This document shows positions 42,680-51,134 of a stretch of DNA of 64,000 nucleotides, one piece after another. Position 1 is the stretch's first letter, and every line of letters starts with the position of its first letter. A model generated the notes under the pieces. The model searched no databases. It was given only the letters and a program-made list of their open reading frames with translations, and was not told where the DNA came from. Source of the DNA: Methylotenera_A sp044228245 (GTDB lineage: Bacteria > Pseudomonadota > Gammaproteobacteria > Burkholderiales > Methylophilaceae). The stretch lies in the NCBI GenBank assembly GCA_044228245.1, contig JBGAVG010000003.1, forward strand, positions 248,001-312,000, in the 5' to 3' direction. The position numbers were made by a program, and so were the translations under genes.

Positions 42680-44005
42680 TTAAGCCTTGATTTTGAAAGC
42701 GCTCGCATAGGCGGCGGGGTTGCTGCCATCCCACACAATGCCATCCATGAGTTTTGAGCTGCGCATTTCGCTTTTAGGCACACTCACCCCCAGTTGGCTG
42801 GCGGCCTGGCTGTAAAGCTCAACCTGGTTCACTTTTTTAGCGATGCCCAAGTAATCAGGATCAGACTTCAGCATGCCCCAGCGTTTGTGCTGTGTTAAGA
42901 ACCACATGCCATCGGATATGTACGGGAACGGCACTTTGCCGTCGTCATAAAACTTCATGTAATTAGCGTCTTTCCATTTTTTGCCATTGCCGTTGTCGTA
43001 ATCCCCCAGGAAACGGCCTAAAATGACATCTTTTGGTGCGTTTACATAGGATTTGCCAGATATCAGTTCTGCTACCTTGGCACGGTTTGCTGTGGCATCA
43101 ATGTATTTGCTGGCCTCTAAAATCGCCATCATCATGGCGCGTGCCGTATTAGGATTTTTGGCGACAAATTCAGCCGTTGCACCCAATACTTTTTCCGGAT
43201 GGTCTACCCAGATATCTTGGCTGGTAGCTACGGTGTAACCTACTTTGTCGTAAATGGCGCGCGCATTCCACGGCTCGCCTACGCAGTAGCCATCCATGTT
43301 GCCGATACGCATATTGGCCACCATCTGTGGGGGGGGCACCACAATGTTTTTCACATCTTTTACCGGGTCGATGCCATTCGCCGCCAGCCAGTAATTCAGC
43401 CACATGGCATGCGTACCGGTAGGGAAGGTTTGCGCAAAGGTAAAATCACGGTTTTCATTCGCCATCACGCGTTTAAGTGTTTTGCCATCTTTTACGCCTT
43501 TATCTTTCAGTTGATTTGATAGCGTAATACCTTGGCCGTTGTGATTTAAAGCCATGAGCACGGCCATATCTTTTTGCTGGCCGCCAATGCCCATTTGCAC
43601 GCCATACACCAGGCCATACAGCACGTGTGCAGCGTGTAGTTCGCCATTCACAACTTTATCGCGCACGCCAGCCCAAGAGGCTTCTTTAGACGGCGTAATT
43701 TTGATGCCATATTTTTTATCGAAGCCCATTTCGGCTGCCACGACAATGGGGGCGCAGTCTGTGAGGGGAATGAAACCAATTTTTACCTCGGTAATTTCAG
43801 GTGCGTCCGAACCTGCCGCATACGCCATGCTCCTGATGCCGGCCGGCATCATGTTCATCATCGCAGCTGCGCCAAACGCACCGGCGATGCTGTGTTTGAA
43901 AAAGTTACGGCGGCTTGCGTCAACAGATTGAGTTCCTGCCCCGGCAGCTTCGGTCACAGAGGTCGCGTCGATTAAGGTTGATGCTGGTTTCACTTCTTTA
44001 CTCAT
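42680..44005 (-). CDS. nrtA: Nitrate ABC transporter substrate-binding protein
   Basis: A 441-residue periplasmic binding protein. The twin-arginine signal SRRNFFKHSIAGAFGAAAMM (about 31-50) marks it for Tat export, and the mature domain matches NrtA (IGFIPLTDCAPIVVAAEMGF and GYCVGEPWNARAI, both in the nitrate-binding cleft). NasS, the cytosolic sensor partner of NasT, is a relative of NrtA, but the Tat signal argues that this copy is the transporter component. AGGAG precedes the ATG. The transcript leader ahead of it carries the ANTAR-type hairpins and a terminator. Confidence 0.93.
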   Translation of the reverse strand: MSKEVKPASTLIDATSVTEAAGAGTQSVDASRRNFFKHSIAGAFGAAAMMNMMPAGIRSMAYAAGSDAPEITEVKIGFIPLTDCAPIVVAAEMGFDKKYGIKITPSKEASWAGVRDKVVNGELHAAHVLYGLVYGVQMGIGGQQKDMAVLMALNHNGQGITLSNQLKDKGVKDGKTLKRVMANENRDFTFAQTFPTGTHAMWLNYWLAANGIDPVKDVKNIVVPPPQMVANMRIGNMDGYCVGEPWNARAIYDKVGYTVATSQDIWVDHPEKVLGATAEFVAKNPNTARAMMMAILEASKYIDATANRAKVAELISGKSYVNAPKDVILGRFLGDYDNGNGKKWKDANYMKFYDDGKVPFPYISDGMWFLTQHKRWGMLKSDPDYLGIAKKVNQVELYSQAASQLGVSVPKSEMRSSKLMDGIVWDGSNPAAYASAFKIKA

Positions 44006-44033
44006 TTTTTACTCCTAGCTAAAAATTTTGCCC

Positions 44034-44087
44034 ATAAAAAAGGCGCCTTAACGGCAAGGGTGCTAACCTCGCTATTAAGACGCCTTT
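44034..44087 (-). terminator. Intrinsic terminator in the nrtA leader
   Basis: On the minus strand AAGGCGTCTTAA (44086-44075) pairs with TTAAGGCGCCTT (44051-44040), one G-U pair in 12, and is followed at once by TTTTTT. It ends about 20 bases before the nrtA ribosome-binding site, so it would stop transcription before nrtA unless antitermination occurs. NasT, the expected antiterminator, is encoded directly upstream. Confidence 0.85.
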
Positions 44088-44134
44088 GTCTTATATTTCA
44101 ATTACTTAAATTTAAATTATGCGTTTAAATTCAC

Positions 44135-44189
44135 CGCGCCGTCATTGGCACATCTAAAACTTTGTGGTTTCCCGCCGTTGGGTAAACAC
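44135..44189 (-). promoter_or_regulatory. Two-hairpin ANTAR (NasT) target RNA
   Basis: Reading the minus strand, hairpin 1 (44189-44164) is GTGTTTACCC-AACGGC-GGGAAACCAC and hairpin 2 (44152-44135) is TGTGCC-AATGAC-GGCGCG, with an 11-base linker. Both loops are hexanucleotides with A at position 1 and G at position 4, the defining features of RNA bound by ANTAR antiterminators. They begin 13 bases after the nasT stop codon and lie 48 bases before the intrinsic terminator at 44034-44087. The match to the known motif is by eye. Confidence 0.8.
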
Positions 44190-44202
44190 ATTGACTTGAT
44201 AA

Positions 44203-44781
44203 CTAAACAATCAGCATCGAGGCTGCCTCTATCAACTGATTCGATAAATCGGCCAGTTTCATATTCTTTTTCATCGCCATGCTGCGCAATAGACCATAAG
44301 CCTCTTCCTCATCCAGATTGCGCTGTTTCATCAGCAACCCTTTGGCGCGCTCAATAATCTTGCGTTCATCCAACTGTGTTTTAGCCATGGCCAACTCGGT
44401 ACGTAAATGTTTAAATTCCTCAAATCTGGCAACTGCAGCATCAATCACGGGCGTCAACCTTTCGCTGGGAATGGTCCCCACCACGTATGCACTTACCCCT
44501 GCCTGCGTGGCGGTTTTAATTTTTTCTTTATCGCCATCATGCGTAAACATCACTACCGGGCGCGGGTGATGCATACTCATGACACATAAGTTTTCCAAGG
44601 TGTCGCGACTAGGTGAGTCCGTATCAATAATGACAACATCCGGCTGCAATTCACAGCAGGCGCCCTCCAGGTTGACCGTGTCTTTCAGATGTGCAATCAC
44701 TTCGTACCCGGTATCAAGCAGAGATTGCTTGAGTGACTTGGTGCGGTCACGGTTATTATCGACAATCATTACTTTTAACAT
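44203..44781 (-). CDS. nasT: NasT-like ANTAR-domain antitermination regulator
   Basis: A 192-residue response-regulator-like protein: a REC domain (about 1-120; VMIVDNN at the N-terminus and DVVIIDTD with the acceptor-position Asp about residue 53), a short coiled coil, and an ANTAR RNA-binding domain (about 132-190; IIERAKGLLMKQRNLDEEEA and YGLLRSMAM). NasT prevents termination in nitrate-assimilation leaders when nitrate or nitrite releases it from NasS. The target hairpins follow immediately downstream. No nasS-like gene without export signal is in the window. A sigma-54 promoter lies upstream. Confidence 0.92.
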   Translation of the reverse strand: MLKVMIVDNNRDRTKSLKQSLLDTGYEVIAHLKDTVNLEGACCELQPDVVIIDTDSPSRDTLENLCVMSMHHPRPVVMFTHDGDKEKIKTATQAGVSAYVVGTIPSERLTPVIDAAVARFEEFKHLRTELAMAKTQLDERKIIERAKGLLMKQRNLDEEEAYGLLRSMAMKKNMKLADLSNQLIEAASMLIV

Positions 44782-44813
44782 GGCAACTTAAATGGATGAA
44801 TCAATTGACTATA

Positions 44814-44829
44814 GGCAATTGCCGTGCCA
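44814..44829 (-). promoter_or_regulatory. Sigma-54 promoter of the nitrate-assimilation cluster
   Basis: On the minus strand TGGCACGGCAATTGCC matches the -24/-12 consensus TGGCACG-N4-TTGC exactly, with GG and GC separated by ten bases. The predicted start is near 44803, about 22 bases before the nasT ATG. Confidence 0.85.
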
Positions 44830-44917
44830 GCTTGGAGTGCGCGACTTATCACTTTGAATCAATTGGATTTTATATGGAATGATTGCAAAATTTGATTAGC
44901 GGGAAAATATGTCAAAT

Positions 44918-44932
44918 GCACAGAAAGTGTGC
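44918..44932. promoter_or_regulatory. NtrC-type enhancer site
   Basis: GCAC-AGAAAGT-GTGC has the GCAC-N7-GTGC half-site spacing of NtrC sites and lies about 120 bp upstream of the predicted sigma-54 start, a typical enhancer distance. The overlapping GTGC-GTAT-GCAC at 44929-44940 adds a further palindrome. Confidence 0.65.
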
Positions 44933-44968
44933 GTATGCACCACATAAAAATTAGTTTGCCTGAATTGG

Positions 44969-44982
44969 TTGATTTAAATCAA
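44969..44982 (+). promoter_or_regulatory. FNR box upstream of narX
   Basis: TTGAT-TTAA-ATCAA is a perfect FNR/ANR consensus palindrome. Its centre (44975.5) predicts a class II start near 45017, which leaves room for the AAGGA ribosome-binding site and the ATG at 45066. A 17-bp palindrome, AATCCAAAATTTGGATT, lies at 44995-45011 over the expected -10 region. Confidence 0.85.
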
Positions 44983-45065
44983 GGTGATTTGTTAAATCCA
45001 AAATTTGGATTCAGGCGCATGTTAAAGTGACAAATTTGGCTGGGTTGGAAAGGAATCTGCTCTCT

Positions 45066-46508
45066 ATGATGAAGCTAAAGATACGAGACAAAATCATCGG
45101 GCTGCTGGTATTTTATTTTTTAGTCGCACTGGTTGCGATAGGCTCAACCTTGCTGGTGTCGTGGCGCCTGGAAGGCGGTGCGGCGGCCATTAATGATGCG
45201 GGGCGCGAGCGCATGCGTTCGTATCGTATTGCATATTTACTGGAGCAACAAGTAAAACTGCCCACTGCGCAGTTGCGCAGTGATATTGATCATGAAATTG
45301 CTTTGTTTGAGAAAACCTTGACTGAGCTGGAATTGGGGAATCCACAAAGACCGTTATTCTTACCCAAGGATGCAGATGTCAGAAAACAGATGGTGCAACT
45401 GCGTCAGTCGTGGAATGCCGACATTAATCCTTATATTATGCGGGTTCTCAATACTTCAGACACCGCTGAACAGCAAGCCCTGCTGGCGAAGTACCGGCCT
45501 ATGCTGGAGCGATTTGTAGCAGGCATTAATGAACTGGTGACCATGGTAGAGCATAGTAATGCACGTGCCACTACTTTATTGCGTTTTTTGCAGATCGCCC
45601 TAGTGAGTTTGGCGCTTGTAGGGACGGTGCTGCTGGTTTATTTATTCTCGCACATGGTGGTGCGCCCGGTGATGCGCCTGCGTGAAGGGATCCAACGCAT
45701 GGCAGAAGCGGATTTTGATGTGCGCCTGCCTGTCACCAGCAACGATGAGCTTGGAGAACTGGCTGGCGGATTTAACCGCATGGCGGGTGAATTACATGAC
45801 ATTTACGCTACGCTCGAACAGCGTGTGGAAGAAAAAACGCGCAGTATTGAAGCTAAAAATAAAGAATTGGTCGCACTGGATAAGGAAGTAGCGATTTCAG
45901 AAGAACGTAACCTGCTGGCGCAGGAGCTGCATGACAGCATCGCGCAGTCATTGGCGTTTCTCAATATTCAGGTGCAGCTGCTGCAGGAAGATCTGCAAAA
46001 AGACCGCATTACAGAGGCTTTGAAGAGTCTGGCGCAGATTCGCGAGGGCGTTCAGGAGAGCTATGATGATGTGCGGGAATTGCTGGTGCATTTCCGTACC
46101 CGCATTGGCAGTACTGATCTGGAAACGGCTATTCGCAGCGCTTTGGAGAAATTTGAAGGACAAACGGGAATTGAGGCGGTTTTCACAGCGCAAGGCAGCG
46201 CCCCTGAACTACAGCCCGAACAAGTATTGCAGATTATGCACATCGTGCAGGAGTCGCTTTCTAATGTGCGTAAACACGCAAAAGCCAGCCGTGTGGAAGT
46301 GAAACTGGGCTGTGCGGAACAGTGCGTAATTGATATACAGGACAATGGCGTTGGTTTTGATGCATCGCGTGACGCAGGCGACAGTCATGTCGGCTTGCGC
46401 ATCATGCGCGAGCGCGCCCACCGCATTGGTGCGGAGCTTTCTTTTGACGCCGAGCCTGACAAGGGAACACGTATTTGCCTTATACTTCCTGAAAACTTGC
46501 AAGAATAA
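45066..46508 (+). CDS. narX: Nitrate/nitrite sensor histidine kinase (NarX/NarQ type)
   Basis: A 480-residue membrane kinase. Two helices (about 11-33 and 154-176) flank a periplasmic sensor domain whose first part has INDAGRERMRSYRIA, the P-box that binds nitrate in NarX/NarQ. A HAMP domain (about 177-230), a coiled coil, the HisKA_3 motif ELHDSIAQSL (phospho-His about residue 285) and an ATPase domain (DNGVGFD and GLRIMRERA) follow. The start at ATG 45066 is preferred to an upstream GTG at 45027, because the FNR-predicted transcript would give the GTG almost no leader. narL follows after 8 bp. Confidence 0.92.
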   Translation: MMKLKIRDKIIGLLVFYFLVALVAIGSTLLVSWRLEGGAAAINDAGRERMRSYRIAYLLEQQVKLPTAQLRSDIDHEIALFEKTLTELELGNPQRPLFLPKDADVRKQMVQLRQSWNADINPYIMRVLNTSDTAEQQALLAKYRPMLERFVAGINELVTMVEHSNARATTLLRFLQIALVSLALVGTVLLVYLFSHMVVRPVMRLREGIQRMAEADFDVRLPVTSNDELGELAGGFNRMAGELHDIYATLEQRVEEKTRSIEAKNKELVALDKEVAISEERNLLAQELHDSIAQSLAFLNIQVQLLQEDLQKDRITEALKSLAQIREGVQESYDDVRELLVHFRTRIGSTDLETAIRSALEKFEGQTGIEAVFTAQGSAPELQPEQVLQIMHIVQESLSNVRKHAKASRVEVKLGCAEQCVIDIQDNGVGFDASRDAGDSHVGLRIMRERAHRIGAELSFDAEPDKGTRICLILPENLQE

Positions 46509-46516
46509 CAGACCAT

Positions 46517-47167
46517 ATGAAGCCGGTTCGAGTACTGATTGTTGACGACCACACGCTGTTTCGCAGTGGCATCAAGTTATTGCTGGAGCGCCAGGAAGGG
46601 TTTGAGGTGGTCGGCGAGGCAGGCGATGGGCTGGAAGGTGTCAAGCGCGCCAAACAACTCAAGCCGGATGTCGTGCTGCTGGATTTGCACATGCCGGGCA
46701 CCAGTGGCTTGCAAGCCATCCCATTGTTGCGAGAAGAAGCGCCGCAGAGCCAAATTATTATGCTGACAGTGTCTGAAGACGCCGATGATTTGCTGGAAGC
46801 CTTGCGTGCCGGTGCACGTGGCTATCTGTTGAAAAACATTGAGACCGATTTTTTGCTGGATTCCATTCGCCGCGCCGCGGCAGGCGAATCCGTGATGTCA
46901 TCGCAAATGGCCGGTAAGCTGGCGGATGCCATGCGCATGCCGCAAAAGGGTAACGCCAGAGAAGCGGGGCTTGAGAAACTCACGCCGCGTGAGCGTGAAA
47001 TCATTGTCATGCTGGCGCGTGGCGCCAGCAATAAAGAAATCGCACGTTCACTTGACTTGGCGGAGTCTACCGTCAAAATCCATGTGCAAGGCATCCTGCG
47101 TAAGCTCAATCTGGCCAGCCGCGTGCAGGCTGCAGTCTATGCGGTAGAGCATGGGCTGGTAGCATAA
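46517..47167 (+). CDS. narL: Nitrate/nitrite response regulator (NarL type)
   Basis: A 216-residue LuxR-type response regulator. The REC domain has DDH near the N-terminus, the phospho-acceptor in VLLDLHMPG (Asp about residue 57) and a Lys in YLLKNIE. The C-terminal HTH is LTPREREIIVMLARGASNKE to STVKIHVQGILRKLNL. It partners NarX and probably activates the flanking nar and nos operons. It ends in a compact terminator facing the convergent nosL. Confidence 0.94.
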   Translation: MKPVRVLIVDDHTLFRSGIKLLLERQEGFEVVGEAGDGLEGVKRAKQLKPDVVLLDLHMPGTSGLQAIPLLREEAPQSQIIMLTVSEDADDLLEALRAGARGYLLKNIETDFLLDSIRRAAAGESVMSSQMAGKLADAMRMPQKGNAREAGLEKLTPREREIIVMLARGASNKEIARSLDLAESTVKIHVQGILRKLNLASRVQAAVYAVEHGLVA

Positions 47168-47170
47168 ACC

Positions 47171-47188
47171 GCTGGAAACCAGCTTTTT
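47171..47188 (+). terminator. Intrinsic terminator of narXL
   Basis: GCTGG-AAA-CCAGC followed by TTTTT, starting three bases after the narL stop codon. The stem is short (5 bp) but perfect. Confidence 0.75.
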
Positions 47189-47196
47189 CTGAGGCG

Positions 47197-47727
47197 CTAC
47201 ATGTGTTGATCGTGCAGGGCGCCGCCATCAAGAGCGGCCATATCCGGCGTGATTTCACCAAATTTATACACTTTGCCGCCGTTAGCTCTGATAAATTCTT
47301 TGGCATCATCCTCTTTGGCAAATGAACCGAAAGTTGGCCCCATTGAGCCCATTTTTTTTGAGCCGACAACATAAAAAGCACTTTTTGCGTCAATCCAGTG
47401 CCCTTTCGGCTCCTCCCACTGGGTTTGCCCCATATCCTGCACATAAATAGCATCCACTTTGCGCGCTTGCTCTGGCTTGAGGTAGATATCGAACATTTCC
47501 ATCAAGTCGCAGAAGTATTCCGGTGCGGTAGCCTCGGCGTAAATAATTTGAGCTTTGGGGCCTGGATAGTCGGCGAGGGTCATGCCATCCAGGCTGCATG
47601 CGGTTTCACGCGTTATTTCAACCGGCGCAATGTTTTGTGCCGCCTGCTGACTACAGGCAGCCAGCAGAACAGCCGACAGCAGCCAGGCGTGGTGGGAGTT
47701 AAATAGCATTGTCGTCATAAATTTCAT
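47197..47727 (-). CDS. nosL: Nitrous oxide reductase accessory lipoprotein NosL
   Basis: A 176-residue copper chaperone. The signal ends in the lipobox LAAC (Cys about residue 25). The NosL domain shows CSLDGMTLADYPGPKAQI (about 44-61; Cys and Met as likely Cu(I) ligands), YFCDLMEMF and AFYVVGSKKMGSMGPTFGSF. It delivers Cu(I) for the CuZ centre of NosZ, working with NosDFY. Its ATG overlaps the nosY stop codon (ATGA), so it is translationally coupled. It is the last gene of the nos operon. Confidence 0.93.
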   Translation of the reverse strand: MKFMTTMLFNSHHAWLLSAVLLAACSQQAAQNIAPVEITRETACSLDGMTLADYPGPKAQIIYAEATAPEYFCDLMEMFDIYLKPEQARKVDAIYVQDMGQTQWEEPKGHWIDAKSAFYVVGSKKMGSMGPTFGSFAKEDDAKEFIRANGGKVYKFGEITPDMAALDGGALHDQHM

Positions 47728-48541
47728 CGTTTAAATTTCCAAAGGGCAATCGAAAGTGGTGCTGCAATCCATAGCAGCATAATGCCGCCTAGTAACCATG
47801 GGTTGGCTAGCTCTTCGGGAAAGACTGTCGCCATGCCATACAGAGTACGTACATCATCCAGGCTAAAAATATTCAATACACGGAAAACATCAGCAGGGTT
47901 GAGTAATAGCAGGTACGGAAAGATTGCACCGCCATAGTGCCCGCCCGTTGCAACTAACGCGCCGAGTAATAGCAAGTCAAACACCAGAACAAAGAAAAAC
48001 CACAAAGCAATGGCTAGACCGGAGGCCCCGGCACGGTCAGTGGCAAATACTGAGATCATCACCGCCAGGCTGAGAAAAGTCATGCCGAGCAGCACCGAGC
48101 TTAGTATGAAGCCGCTGTAGTTCAGCAGCGCATACAGATCTAGCTGATTTGCCATGGCAACGCCCGCTAAGCCGAAGCCCGCCACCGTAGAAAGCGCCAG
48201 CGCGGCGGATAGCCCTAAATATTTGCCTAGTATCAACTCCAGCCGGGTAATGGGCATGGTCAGCAATAAATCCAGCGAGCCGCGTTCACGCTCGCCGACA
48301 ATGGCATCGAAGCCTAGAATCAGGGCAATTAACGGAATCAGATAAATGACCAGGCTGACCAGGCTGGCAATGGTGATTTCAATAGAGCGAAAGCCCACCG
48401 CACCTTGTTGTGCAGCGCCAAAATAGGCAATCACCAGTGCGAAGGCAGCGAACACTACCGCAATCGCCAATACCCAGCGATTGCGGATGCGATCCCGAAA
48501 TTCTTTGCCGGCAATCGTGCCGAGTTGTGCGAATTCAATCA

Positions 48542-48542
<1 letters not shown>
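47724..48542 (-). CDS. nosY: ABC-type permease NosY
   Basis: A 272-residue membrane protein with six helices of the ABC-2 type, starting MIEFAQLGTIAGKEFRDRIR, the standard NosY N-terminus. DAIVGERERGSLDLLLTMPI (about 79-98) is the conserved cytoplasmic loop. The start at ATG 48542 overlaps the nosF stop as TAATG, so a longer upstream reading is rejected. It forms the transporter NosDFY, which matures CuZ. Confidence 0.95.
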
Positions 48543-49430
<888 letters not shown>

Positions 49431-49450
<20 letters not shown>

Positions 49451-50699
49451 GCCACTGCCTCCAGTCTGTGTGTTGCGGCGTTGTACGAGGAACAGAGTCC
49501 ACCACGCTGGGTGCACGTAACAAAGGAAATTGCCGGGCGATCAATCGCAAGCTTTGTACTGCCGGGCTGCCAAGCAGCAGTTTCATCATCGGGTGCTTCC
49601 AGGAAAGCCTGTCCACCATGTCATTGGCTTCGTATGGGATATCGCCGCGGCCGTTACCATCGCGATCCCAGCCTAGATAGTTGCTCCAATAATTGCCCTC
49701 TTTCACGCCCCAGGCTTCGTCGCGCGAGGCAACGTACTTCACCTGCTCATGATTGGCAATGAAGTCGTTGGCCTCAACTGAATTGCGTGTTGAGCCGGCT
49801 GACAGGTGAACACCGGTCTGGTTATCTACCACCAGATTACCTCGCAGGGTAATGTATTCGGCATCGTAGATAAAAAAGCCACGCATATTGCCAGCAACAA
49901 TATTGTTCTCAATGACCGAATCCTGAATAGTACGCAGCATGATGCCGTGATCGGAGTTGCCCCAAGCAATGTTGTTGCGTACTTCTTGATTGCGTACTTC
50001 CATTAATGCCAAGCCACCACGGTTGAGATATGTCTCGTTATCTTCCCATACGTTATTGTATGAGTTCATGTAATGGGTGCCATAGCGGCTGTGGTGCAAG
50101 CGATTCTTGCGAAACTGCGCATGGTGGGAGACATCCACGTAGATGGCATCGCGCACAAAACTGATATTGTTGCTAATAATTCTGGCGCCCTCGGTGTCGT
50201 AGAGCTGGATGCCGTTACCGCGCTGGCTGGAATAGAAATCGCGTTTACCTGTAATGTTGTTGTGCTCCACCACTACATTGTTGGCACCCTGTATCCATAG
50301 GCCAAACAAGTTGTAGGTAAGGTCACAGTTGCGGACTTGAGTTCGGTGCGCGCCTGGTTGGATATAGATACCTGCATTTTGCTTGCCCAAATCGCTACCT
50401 GAGTTGGTGATAATGATGCCTTCAATCATTACATCGGGCGCGGTCACGCGAACGGTGTCGCCCAGCAGCCCGCCGGAAATGGTTGGTCGCCCCACGCCCT
50501 GCAGATGCAAGGTCTTGTCTATTATCAGGTTTTCTTGATAGTTTCCACGTTCAATCAGAACGGTGTCGCCCGGCGCTGCCTGAGCGATGGCGTCGGCAAT
50601 GCGCTGCCCTGGCGCGACATGCCACTCGGCAGCTTGCACGCTTAAAGCTGCGAGGCATAGACACACAAAAAAGAAAACATTAATGCGATGAAAAAACAT
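49431..50699 (-). CDS. nosD: Periplasmic copper-maturation protein NosD
   Basis: A 422-residue exported protein. The signal peptide is VFFFVCLCLAALSVQA (about 7-22). The rest is a right-handed parallel beta-helix of CASH/PbH1 repeats with many N-I/V-x-N and G-I turns, e.g. NNVVVEHNNITGKRD and GNSDHGIMLRTIQDSVIENN. NosD docks on NosFY and takes part in CuZ assembly. The start is ATG 50699, six bases after the stop of the small membrane gene; an upstream extension lacks a signal peptide. The C-terminal 20 bp overlap nosF. Confidence 0.94.
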
Positions 50700-50704
50700 C
50701 AGTC

Positions 50705-51124
50705 TCACATTTGTAGCAAGCCGAGCGCCTTCAAGCCAACAAACAGCACTGCGCCGACAAGCAGATTTTTGAAAGAAACGTAGCACAGCATGTCCATGAT
50801 ACTTGCAGGGCGATAATGGCGCTGCCACCAGGGGCCTTCTTTGATATAAGGTTTGGAGTACATGCGAATCACGATCTCAAACACACTCCAGCCTGCCCAC
50901 CAGCCAATCACCGTGCCGGCAGTCGCCTTGCCCAGCCCTGCCATTACCCAGACTATGCTAACCGCCAGTGCTAGAACAATGCCTATCGCCAGCACCCATT
51001 TGTGATGCTGAAATCCACGCTGGCTCCATGGCCATAAGTGATCCAACGCTTCATGCAGCAGCCAGGCGTGAGCCGACTTCGCATAAGGCGGTAACAGATC
51101 TGGATCTAGATCAGGGGAACTCAT
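50705..51124 (-). CDS. Small membrane protein of the nos cluster, function unknown
   Basis: A 139-residue protein that I cannot assign to a named Nos component. It has a soluble N-terminus with HAWLLHEALDHLWPWSQRGF, then three hydrophobic segments (about 41-62, 68-87 and 112-136). Residues around 100 (WWQRHYRPASIMDMLCYVSF) form a polar loop with several aromatic residues. It sits between nosR and nosD with 10-bp and 5-bp gaps, so it is certainly in the operon. Its start at ATG 51124 is just downstream of nosR. A role in electron supply to NosR or in metal traffic is possible but unsupported by a motif. Confidence 0.75.
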   Translation of the reverse strand: MSSPDLDPDLLPPYAKSAHAWLLHEALDHLWPWSQRGFQHHKWVLAIGIVLALAVSIVWVMAGLGKATAGTVIGWWAGWSVFEIVIRMYSKPYIKEGPWWQRHYRPASIMDMLCYVSFKNLLVGAVLFVGLKALGLLQM

Positions 51125-51134
51125 TCGTTGTTTC

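Noticed and set aside
42680..44005. Annotating the NrtA-like protein as NasS.
   Set aside because: It sits next to nasT as NasS often does, but a full twin-arginine signal and following nrtB-nrtD genes point to a periplasmic transport protein.
44203..44262. A separate sigma-70 or sigma-54 promoter for nrtA inside the end of nasT.
   Set aside because: TTGATA with a 17-base spacer leads only to a poor -10 (GATTGT), and no GG-N10-GC in a suitable context is present; readthrough from the nasT promoter is simpler.
45027..45065. GTG 45027 as start of narX.
   Set aside because: The FNR box predicts transcription starting near 45017, leaving no leader for a ribosome-binding site; AAGGA and ATG 45066 fit better, and the first helix then begins at the usual distance.
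50700..50828. N-terminal extension of nosD by 43 residues.
   Set aside because: The extension overlaps the preceding membrane gene and would bury the signal peptide; ATG 50699 restores it at the N-terminus.
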